Position numbers and translations under genes: made by a program. From CAVWGP01 sp963754645 (GTDB lineage: Bacteria; Pseudomonadota; Alphaproteobacteria; Bin65), in NCBI GenBank assembly GCA_963754645.1, contig CAVWGP010000011.1, forward strand, positions 372,001 to 436,000: DNA of 64,000 nucleotides, written 5' to 3'. Shown in pieces: positions 44,920 to 51,864 of the stretch (its first letter is position 1; every line of letters begins with the position of its first letter). The notes beneath the pieces are model-generated. The model worked only from the letters and a program-made list of their open reading frames with translations. It was not told the DNA's origin and did no database searches.

Positions 44920-45887
44920 GCGAGAAAACCCCGCCACCCCGCCGTGGCCTCGGCCGCGGCCTCGATGCCCTGCTCGGCGCCGTGGCACCAGCGGCACCGG
45001 CCGCCCCCGCCCCTCCGGCCGCCGCGCCCGGCGCAACGCCCGGCCCGGCCCCAACCACGCCGGCGCGCAGCGGCCTGGTCCAACTCCCGATCGGCGCCAT
45101 CCGCCCCGGCCGCTTCCAGCCGCGCCGCCGCTTCATGCCCGACGAAATCGAGTCGCTCGCGCAGTCGATCCGCGAAAAGGGCGTGTTGCAGCCGATCCTG
45201 GTCCGGGCGCTGGCGGCCGAGCCGGGGCGCTACGAGATCGTCGCCGGCGAGCGGCGCTGGCGCGCGGCGCAGCAGGCCCAGCTGCATGAAATCCCCGCCA
45301 TCTTGCGCGACCTCAGCGACCGCGACGCGCTCGAAGTCGCCCTGGTCGAGAACTTGCAACGCGCCGATCTCTCGCCGATCGAGGAGGCCGAGGGCTATCA
45401 GCGCCTGTTGCAGGAATTCCGCCACACCCAGGAAGACCTGGCGCGCATCATCGGCAAGTCGCGCAGCCACCTCGCCAACACGCTGCGCCTGCTCACACTG
45501 CCGCAAGCTGTCAAGGCCCTGCTCGACGACGAGAGCCTCAGCCCCGGCCATGCCCGCCTGCTGGTCGGCATGGAGCCGGGCGCCGCCGCCGTCGCGGCGC
45601 AGAACTTCGTCACCCGCGGCCTCTCGGTGCGCGAAGCCGAGCGCGCGATCCGCGCCATGAAAGACGCGGAAAACGGCCCCCGCCCGGCCAAATCCGGCAA
45701 GCGCGGCGGCAGCGAACGCTCGGCCGACATCAGCGCGCTCGAACGCGACCTCGCCAACCGCCTCGGCCTCGCCGTCGAAATCCACCACCGCGGCGAAGCG
45801 GGGCAGATCGTCATCAAGTACAAGACGCTGGAGCAGCTCGACGATGTGATTGCAAGGATCGGGCGGGGGGAGGAGAGGCGGAGGTAA
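44916..45887 (+). CDS. parB: Chromosome-partitioning protein ParB (CTP-dependent clamp)
   Basis: 323-aa ParB. RRGLGRGLDALLG (ParA-contacting N-terminal peptide), a Pro/Ala linker, VQLPIGAIRPGRFQPRRRF (motif before box 1), VAGERRWRAAQQA (CTP-binding GERR, residues 111-114), VENLQRADLSPIEEAEGY (ENLQR, 145-149), a KorB-like helix-turn-helix (RIIGKSRSHLANTLRLLTLP), and a C-terminal dimer domain ending KYKTLEQLDDVIARI. ATG 44916. A second partial copy of its middle and its last codons lies at 47550-47812. Confidence 0.97.
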   Translation: MSEKTPPPRRGLGRGLDALLGAVAPAAPAAPAPPAAAPGATPGPAPTTPARSGLVQLPIGAIRPGRFQPRRRFMPDEIESLAQSIREKGVLQPILVRALAAEPGRYEIVAGERRWRAAQQAQLHEIPAILRDLSDRDALEVALVENLQRADLSPIEEAEGYQRLLQEFRHTQEDLARIIGKSRSHLANTLRLLTLPQAVKALLDDESLSPGHARLLVGMEPGAAAVAAQNFVTRGLSVREAERAIRAMKDAENGPRPAKSGKRGGSERSADISALERDLANRLGLAVEIHHRGEAGQIVIKYKTLEQLDDVIARIGRGEERRR

Positions 45888-46054
45888 AAAGGCACTGGGA
45901 AAAAAACATAATGAATCTCACAAAAGCATGAAGAAAAATTGTCGCCCTCGCCCGCTTTAGTTGACGCCAAACGGTGTAGCGCTCATTTTGTACCGTGCAC
46001 GTGTCGTTTGGTTCGTCACGCTCGCGGACCGACGCCGCCATAGGAGTTACAGCT

Positions 46055-46980
46055 ATGCCGCGCCAGACAAGGGAACTCACAACCCTACGGTTCGATGGCT
46101 TGCGTTTCGAAGGCGCATGGCTCGATGTCGACGTGTTGCCCGATCTTGTTGCTTATAAGGAATTGATCATTGAGACCGCAAAAGAATTATGGCGGCGGGA
46201 TCATCCGTCGCGCACCCGTCTGCCAGCGCACTTCGACGCGGTCGCCATCAAATTTCGCGAAATAAGGGCTGGATCGACAATCATTCCGCTTGTTCGCGAA
46301 GTTTCCGACGAAATCGTTCCACAGCTCCCCTTCGAAAATCACGTCGACAATGATCACTTCGATACGGCAGCCGCCATCATCGAAGAAAGCATCGACGCCG
46401 CTGCGCGCGACATCCCGCTTCCCGATCTCCTGCCCCAAGCGTTATTCCACACTTCGACAGATTCGGCAAAACATTGCGCGAGGGCGAGGCCATTTGCGCG
46501 CAAGCGCGAACCCGCAAAAAGGAAGTGCGCTACACGGACGCTGTCCGTTTGCGTATTACGGCATGGGTGACGGAAAGCTACGAGGATTTGATCGATAAGA
46601 CAGGCGAAATTCGCATGGCCGATATTGACGGCCGCAACTTCATTTTGCGCATCAATGACGGCTCCAAATTCTCGGGAAAATTCGTTGCGGAACAAGAAAA
46701 CGCTATAACCGCAGCGTTGAGCGAGCATGAAACCCGCAGAGTCCGAATAAAGGGATTAGCGGAATTCTCTCGCGATACCGGCAATATCAAGCGAATTCTG
46801 CGCGTTGACGAAGTCAAGGTCATCGAGGCAAACGCAATCGAATACGATCCCGACGAGCGGCCGGTGTGGGAAATCGCGGAGGAACTCGCGGCAACGGTGC
46901 CTGCCGAAAAATGGACAAGGATTCCCCCCGATCTCGCCAGACACCATAAGCACTATCTTTACGGAGCGCCGAAAAAATAA
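46055..46980 (+). CDS. Uncharacterised 308-aa protein coupled to a PIN nuclease (one frame change)
   Basis: Start ATG 46055 with TAGGAG 8 nt upstream. Reads MPRQTRELTTLRFDGLRFEG, YKELIIETAKELWRRDHPSR, AVAIKFREIRAGSTIIPLVR; after a frame change near 46445 it resumes HFDRFGKTLREGEAICA and continues to the stop at 46980. The C-terminal part (GRNFILRINDGSKFSGKFVA, RVRIKGLAEFSRDTGNIKRI) looks beta-rich, like an OB or SH3-like domain. I do not recognise the family. The stop TAA overlaps the ATG of the PIN gene (TAATG), so the two are translationally coupled. It is much larger than a usual antitoxin. GC is lower than in parAB. Confidence 0.7.
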
Positions 46981-47396
46981 TGAGGACGGTGTTCGCTGAT
47001 GCCACTTATTGGATCGCGCTCAACAGTCCGAAGGATGAGCTACACGATCATGCGATGCAGGCTTCGCGCGAATTAGGCAATTGCAGATTGCTGACAAGCG
47101 ATTTGATACTAACGGAACTCCTCAACCATTTTGCTCGATTTGGACCGGAAATTCGGGGCAACATTGTTGAATTCACATACCGTTTGCGAAAAACTAAGAA
47201 TTTAACGATCGAGCCGATGAGCACGCGGTTATTTCTTGACGCGTTGGATTTCTACGACAAGCACCGCGACAAGGAATGGGGATTGATCGATTGCGCCTCA
47301 TTCTACTTGATGCAACAACAAGGCATTCGAGAAGCACTTACGTTCGATAGCGATTTTGAACAGGCCGGATTCGTTACGCTGCTACGCCGCACTTAA
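46980..47396 (+). CDS. PIN-domain ribonuclease (VapC-like)
   Basis: 138-aa PIN domain with the full set of acidic residues: Asp7 (VFADATYWIAL), Glu46 (LILTELLNHFA), Asp104 (WGLIDCASFYLM), and Asp123/Asp125 (LTFDSDFEQAGFV). Such proteins are Mg-dependent ribonucleases, commonly toxins. There is no VapB-like antitoxin; the coupled upstream gene is an unrelated 308-aa protein. It lies between parB and a partial parB copy. From the stop to 47549 no gene is seen. Confidence 0.88.
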   Translation: MRTVFADATYWIALNSPKDELHDHAMQASRELGNCRLLTSDLILTELLNHFARFGPEIRGNIVEFTYRLRKTKNLTIEPMSTRLFLDALDFYDKHRDKEWGLIDCASFYLMQQQGIREALTFDSDFEQAGFVTLLRRT

Positions 47397-47549
47397 AGCA
47401 TTGCACGCAAAGTCCACGATTGCCGTTGAAATCTAAATTCCCAACCGTCGGTCGCCGCTCAACCGCCCCGCTATGGACCATCCACAAAACACGTGCGCTA
47501 AGTCACAGCGAATGGTGTCGAAACCCCTTCGCCTAGAAAACGCCCAACT

Positions 47550-47812
47550 TGCGGCGTCGGCGCGCGGCGCAGCAGGCGCAGCTGCATGAAATCCCCGCCA
47601 TCCTCCGCGACCTCAGCGACCGCGACGCGCTCGAAGTCGCCCTGGTCGAGAACTTGCAGCGCGCCGATCTCTCGCCGATCGAGGAGGCCGAGGGCTATCA
47701 GCGCCTGTTGCAGGAATTCCGCCACACCCAGGAAGACCTAGCGCGCATCATCGGCAAGAGTACAAGACTCCGCCCCAGCCGGACGATGCGATTGCGCGGA
47801 TCGGGAGGAAGG
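47550..47812 (+). pseudogene. Partial second copy of parB with an internal deletion
   Basis: Bases 47564-47758 match parB codons about 117-181 (AAQQAQLHEIPAILRDLSDR..., ENLQRADLSPIEEAEGY, QEDLARIIGK) with five differences in about 195 bp, all synonymous (GCC/GCG, TTG/CTC counted as two, CAA/CAG, CTG/CTA). Directly after GGCAAG the sequence jumps to text resembling the very end of parB: AGTACAAGAC...GGACGATGCGATTGC...GGATCGGGAGG (47757-47812 against 45817-45870). So the helix-turn-helix and most of the C-terminal domain were deleted. It has no start codon of its own in context. The rest to 47854 is non-coding. Confidence 0.85.
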
Positions 47813-47854
47813 ACCGACAGACATCCGCGGCCTTGTTTGAACCCGGGTTCACGA

Positions 47855-47891
47855 TTGACGAACCCGCGCGACCTATCATACTGATAGGTCG
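47855..47891 (+). promoter_or_regulatory. Promoter and 10-bp-arm palindromic operator of the DUF4258/Xre pair
   Basis: TTGACG (47855-47860), 16-bp spacer, CATACT (47877-47882). A perfect inverted repeat with arms CGACCTATCA (47869-47878) and TGATAGGTCG (47882-47891) around TAC covers the -10 and abuts the ATG at 47892. The expected transcription start leaves only 2-3 leader bases. Probable autoregulation by the Xre-type protein at 48212. Confidence 0.75.
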
Positions 47892-48198
47892 ATGGCCGGA
47901 AAGGTAATCCCGTTTCGCGCCGGATTGTCGCGCCGCGCAGCGCCGCATCCGCGAATGCGCGGACGATACCGCGCGCATCGCCTTCCCCCTCACGGTCGGG
48001 AAGCTTGTGGCGAAAGCAGGCATCACCATGCGACAGCTGATCGAAACGCTGCGCGGCGGCGAAGTTTGCGAGAATCCGAGTCAAGACGAGCATGGAAACT
48101 GGATTTGTGTTCTACAGCGGCGAATTGCAGGCCGGCACATTCACGTTGTCGTTGCGCTCGGCGCCGACCGGCAATTGACCATTGTCGAAACATTCTAA
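47892..48198 (+). CDS. DUF4258-type toxin (RelE/MqsR-like), one frame change
   Basis: Reads MAGKVIPFRAGLSRRA, then, after one extra base near 47940, QRRIRECADDTARIAFPLTV and GKLVAKAGITMRQLIETLRGGEV, then GNWICVLQRRIAGRHIHVVV and LTIVETF, stop 48198. The small basic alpha/beta fold with a C-terminal W-x-C...R-x6-V-x-V-x-V...V-E-T-x pattern is typical of DUF4258 toxins paired with an Xre-type protein. 307 nt is 102 codons plus one base. ATG 47892 immediately after the operator. Confidence 0.78.
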
Positions 48199-48211
48199 CA
48201 AAACCGGGAAC

Positions 48212-48672
48212 ATGGCCATGGCAGCTCGAAAATATCGCTATATCGAGTGCGGTCTCGACAACGTCTATTTGTTGAACGGCTTCACGATACGCTCCACGCC
48301 CTACGGCAGGGCCGTCGCCATCGACAATATCGATGGCCTGCACCGGACCATCGCCCGCTTCCTGGTGCGCGAAAAGAAAGAGCTGACCGGCAAGGAAATC
48401 CGTTTTCTCCGGCACGAATTGAAATATTCGCAAAACCGCCTTGCCGCGCTGCTCGGCGTGACCGAGCAAACCGTCGCGCGGTGGGAGAAGGGCGAGATTT
48501 AAGCGAGCGGGCCGGGCGACAAATTGATCTGCATACTCTATGCGCTGTCGGACGAGGGCCGCAGCGATATCGCGCTCATGCTCAAGCGCCTCGCCGAATG
48601 GGACACGCAGATCGACGGAAACTTCGTCTTCAAGGAAGTCGATGGCGGGTGGCGCCCGGCGCAAGCGGCTAA
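48212..48672 (+). pseudogene. Xre/HTH antitoxin of the DUF4258 toxin, interrupted by an in-frame stop
   Basis: MAMAARKYRYIECGLDNVYL, NGFTIRSTPYGRAVAIDNID and a helix-turn-helix (FLRHELKYSQNRLAALLGVT, EQTVARWEKGEI) end at TAA 48500. The same frame continues GPGDKLICILYALSDEGRSD, IALMLKRLAEWDTQIDGNFV, FKEVDGGWRP, which is the normal C-terminal part of this antitoxin family. So one nonsense codon, or a base error, splits it. In the +1 frame a stop at 48670-48672 would end it at the family's usual length of about 150 residues. Start ATG 48212 (second ATG 48218 possible); the toxin stop is 13 bp upstream. 48673-48800 shows no gene. Confidence 0.72.
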
Positions 48673-48800
48673 GGGCGTAAGCGGCGTAAGCGCTCCGCCG
48701 CCGCTGCGAACGCGGTTCGCGTCCGCCGACTGCTTCGAACCGGCGCGCTCGATACCGAAGCAATCGACAGGAAACCGTCTCATCGGTATTTTTGCCTTTC

Positions 48801-49559
48801 ATGGCTTTTCTCGATCAGCTCGCCGCTTGGCTCCTCGGTCTCCAGCGCACGGTGTATGCGGGGCTGGGCGCGCGCATCCAGGGCATGACGGATAGCGCCG
48901 ATGCCGCCGTTGCGGCATTCGGCTTCGCGTTTGTTCTCGGCATGGTGCACGCCATGACGCCCGGCCACGGCAAGGTGGTGGTGTTCTCTTACTTCTTGGG
49001 CGCCCGGAGCAATCCCTGGGGCGGCGTGTCGATGGCGCTTAAAATCGCCGGCACGCACGTCGTTTCCGCGCTTGCGCTTGTCGCTTTGTTCGGCTCCGCG
49101 GCCAGCATGTTCGGCCGTCCGTCCGGCGTCGCCAAATGGGTGCAAATCGCCAGCTACGGGCTCATCGTCCTGGTCGGGATCTGGCTTTCGTACCGTTCGA
49201 TCGGCGAGTTGCGGCGCCGCGCGCCGGCGGCCGAGGTTCACGCGCACGACCGCTCGCGCGGCATCCTGCCGTTTGCGGTGGGGCTGCTTCCTTGCCCCAT
49301 GACCATGCTGATCATGACTTACGCGCTTGCGAATGCGACGCTCGTTGCGGGGCTGGTGCTCACCGGGATCTTGGGGATCGGAATCGCGCTCACGATCGCC
49401 GTGGTGGGAACGGTCGGGATCCTTGTCCGGCGCGGCGTCTTTGCGCGAATTGACCCGGCTGGACGGGGCTACGCGGCCGCCATCAACGGACTGCAGATCG
49501 CAAGTTCGGCCGCGATCGTTCTGCTCGGTGCCGTGTTTCTGCTGGGCAGCCTGAATTGA
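48801..49559 (+). CDS. NicO-family nickel/cobalt exporter (RcnA-like)
   Basis: 252-aa membrane protein. The NicO signature is clear: LGMVHAMTPGHGKVVVFSYFLG (HAxTPGHGK), followed by six hydrophobic segments and a His-containing loop (AAEVHAHDRSRGILPFAVGLLPCPMTMLIM; the LLPCP motif is typical). These proteins export Ni2+/Co2+ from the cytoplasm. ATG 48801. The final segment IASSAAIVLLGAVFLLGSLN is conserved. It is isolated between the toxin-antitoxin remnants and the HNH gene, with no visible RcnR. Confidence 0.88.
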   Translation: MAFLDQLAAWLLGLQRTVYAGLGARIQGMTDSADAAVAAFGFAFVLGMVHAMTPGHGKVVVFSYFLGARSNPWGGVSMALKIAGTHVVSALALVALFGSAASMFGRPSGVAKWVQIASYGLIVLVGIWLSYRSIGELRRRAPAAEVHAHDRSRGILPFAVGLLPCPMTMLIMTYALANATLVAGLVLTGILGIGIALTIAVVGTVGILVRRGVFARIDPAGRGYAAAINGLQIASSAAIVLLGAVFLLGSLN

Positions 49560-49827
49560 GCGGTCAATGCGTGTGCCGGTGAATGTTGACCGCGCCACCG
49601 GACCGGGGGAGGAGAAGAAACCGCGCGGCAAGCGAGCCGTGAGCCTGACCCCTTTTCTCGATTAGGGGCCTGGCCCCTTAGGCGCATTCCGTACCAATGC
49701 CGAAATTCTGTACGGTGCAGAAAAAAATTCGATCTGGCACAATGCCGGGATGCATCCTGCCCGATGGAAAAATCCATGTTGATTCAATATCTTCAAAACA
49801 TCAAAAGGATCTGGCGACGCGGCCCAG

Positions 49828-50088
49828 TTGCGGCCCCGCCGCAGCTCGCAGCCGCCAAGCGCGCCGCCCCAGACGAGCGGGCGCATCTCGCCCTCGCTGC
49901 GCTACCATATTCTATTCCGCGACAAATACCGCTGCACGGCGTGCGGCGCCGATCCCAGGATCGACCACACGGTGCGCCTGCAAGTCGATCACAAAATCCC
50001 GCGCGCCCTCGGCGGGCCGACGACGCCCGACAATCTCCGCACCCTGTGCGCGGCCTGCAACCAAGGCAAGGGCGCGCGGCCGGAGTGA
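49828..50088 (+). CDS. Small HNH endonuclease-fold protein
   Basis: 86-aa HNH protein: SLRYHILFRDKYRCTACGAD, then LQVDHKIPRALGGPTTPDNL and RTLCAACNQGKG, giving CxxC-DH-N-CxxC, the zinc-stabilised beta-beta-alpha-metal nuclease fold. TTG 49828 is the first usable in-frame start. An alternative is ATG 49764 in another frame (MEKSMLIQYLQNIKRIWRRG), which would join after one frame change near 49850 and fits the family's basic N-terminus better. Stand-alone protein; converges with holA. The 268 bp upstream (49560-49827) hold an 8-bp inverted repeat GCGGTCAA/TTGACCGC (49560-49593) and a 7-bp hairpin AGGGGCC/GGCCCCT (49664-49678), otherwise nothing. Confidence 0.75.
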   Translation: MRPRRSSQPPSAPPQTSGRISPSLRYHILFRDKYRCTACGADPRIDHTVRLQVDHKIPRALGGPTTPDNLRTLCAACNQGKGARPE

Positions 50089-50108
50089 GCGCTTGGCGCC
50101 GCGCGCCA

Positions 50109-51154
50109 TCACCGCCGCGCCGTGGCGTTGCGCGCCAGGCCGGTCAGCGCCGCCAGCGCGCGGGCGGCGATCAGGAAATCGGGATAGCCGGTCGATTTGC
50201 ACAATTGCTCGGCTTCGTTGAGGCGGCGGAAGGCGTCGCTCAACAGCGCGCCGCGCCATACGCGCGCCGCCGCCGTAAAGGCCGAAGCGCGCGGGCCGAA
50301 CAGGCGCAGGCCGCGCGTCACCTCCATCGCCGGGCGGCCTTGCGCCAGCGCCGCGTGATATTGATGGAAGCGCTGCATGTGGCGGCTGACGATGCGCAGC
50401 AGCGTCACCGCCGCCTCGCCTTCCTGTTGCAGCCGCACGGCGCAGCGATCCGCCCAGTCGCGGTCGCCGGCCGCGACCGCGGCGCACAGATCGTCATAGG
50501 TGATGCCCGCCGTGTCGCCGACGCTCGCCGCCGCCTCGGCCAGCGTAATCGGGCGCTCGCGGCCGCGCCCCGCCTCGCCGGCATAGAGCGCCAGCTTCTC
50601 GAGTTCGCGCCGCGTCACCAGCCGGTCGCCGCCGAGCCGATCGACGAGATAGGCGCGCGCATCGCCGTCGGCCGCGAGGCCGAAGGACGCCAAAGTCTGG
50701 TCGACGATGCGTTCCAGCGTATCGGCCTCGTCGGGATAGCACGGAATGGCGACGCCATTGTCGGCCGCCTCCACCGCCTTGCGCAGCGTGCTCGACGACG
50801 CCAGCGTCTCGGCCTCGATGACGATCAGCGCGTCGCCCATGGGCTCGGCGAGAAACCGCGCGACGGTCTTGGCGATGCGGTCGCCGGCCTCGACGATGCG
50901 CACCACGCGCCGGCCGCCGCCCATGGCGATTGCCGCCGCCTCGTCGCCCAGGCGCGCCGGATCCTCGGCGATGTCCTGGCCGCGGAACCGGGCGACGCGG
51001 AACGGATCGTCGAGCGCGGGCACCACGGTTTTCGCCACGCGCTCGGCGCGCTCGCGCACCAGGCCCGCATCGCCGCCGTGAAACAGCACCACCGCGCCCG
51101 CGCCTCGGGCGCTTTCAGGAAGGCCTCGATATCGCCGGGCCGGTCGCGCTTCAC
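50109..51154 (-). CDS. holA: DNA polymerase III delta subunit, one frame change
   Basis: Clamp-loader subunit that opens the beta clamp. GTG start at 51154 (VKRDRPGDIEAFLKAPEARA), a frame change near 51105, then VVLFHGGDAGLVRERAERVA, DDPFRVARFRGQDIAEDPAR, RELEKLALYAG and TYDDLCAAVAAGD to the end. About 348 codons, the normal length. An essential gene, so the frame change is most likely a consensus error. The GTG overlaps the expected lptE stop in GTGA. Order holA-lptE-leuS on the minus strand facing parB is an alphaproteobacterial hallmark. Confidence 0.92.
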
Positions 51155-51725
51155 GGTTTCGCGCGCCGGCGCCGCCGGCGGCCGCCGCCGCGTGCCGGCG
51201 CCGGATATAGAGCGCCACGGTGAGCGCGATCTCGTCGGCGAGCAATTGCGCGGCGCGGCGGCGCGCATCGTCCTCGCTCACCACCGAGGCGAAGCGCTGG
51301 GTCGCGAGATTGTAGCTCGACACCGCCTCGCTGCGCTGGCGGAAGACGATGACGTCCGATTCGGCGTCGCGCAGGTCGTAGCGCGCCACCAGCACGATGT
51401 CGTTGCGCGTCACCGTACTGTCGCGCCGCGTATCGACGGCGCGGACCAATTCATCCAGGCGCAGGGTGAGCGTGTAGCGCGGGCTGCCCGGCTCGCCGTG
51501 CGGATTCATCCGGTCGAGCAGCGCGTTGTGCAACACCTGGCCGCGCCGGTCGCCGACCGGCAGGATCTTCACGTCGTCGACGCCGATCGCGGCGCGCGGC
51601 GCGCTCGAACCCGGCATGACGCCAAGCTCGCCATGCACCGGACGATAGCCGCAGCCGGCGAGCAGGAGCGGCAGCGCGACGATGACGCAGCAATGTCGCG
51701 TTCGAAGCCATCGCTCCCGGCGCAA
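51151..51725 (-). CDS. lptE: LPS-assembly lipoprotein LptE, end uncertain by frame change
   Basis: Outer-membrane lipoprotein that plugs LptD for LPS export. Signal peptide with lipobox CCVIVALPLLLAGC followed by GYRPVHGELG, then RGQVLHNALLDRMNPHGEPG, YTLTLRLDELVRAVDTRRDS, FRQRSEAVSSYNLATQRFAS and QLLADEIALTVALYIRRR. The start is probably TTG 51725; a Met in another frame (51709 region) would need a frame change inside the signal peptide. In this frame no stop occurs before holA, so one base must be wrong near the 3' end; the natural stop is likely TGA 51151-51153, overlapping the holA GTG. A family A palindrome lies just upstream of the start. Confidence 0.82.
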
Positions 51726-51729
51726 AGTG

Positions 51730-51808
51730 TGGACCCCGGCTTTCGCCGGGGTGACGAATTTGGGCTGCAAAGCGAGATTTGTCACCCCGGCCGAAGAGCC
51801 GGGGTCCA
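51730..51808. repeat. Palindromic intergenic repeat, family A (copy 3)
   Basis: TGGACCCCGGC...GCCGGGGTGACGAA and TTGTCACCCCGGCC...GCCGGGGTCCA, arms about 30 bp with a short AT-richer centre. It fills the interval between leuS and the lptE start and touches the 5' end of lptE. Same family as 23176-23269 and 40002-40095. Confidence 0.8.
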
Positions 51809-51864
51809 AGGCGCGCGCGCCGGACAAAGATCGCGCGCAACGCGCGAACGCGGCACAGATCGCG

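Noticed and set aside
48524..48895. Separate small gene after the Xre protein
   Set aside because: It is in the same frame as the Xre antitoxin and supplies that family's C-terminal text; better read as the antitoxin after an in-frame stop.
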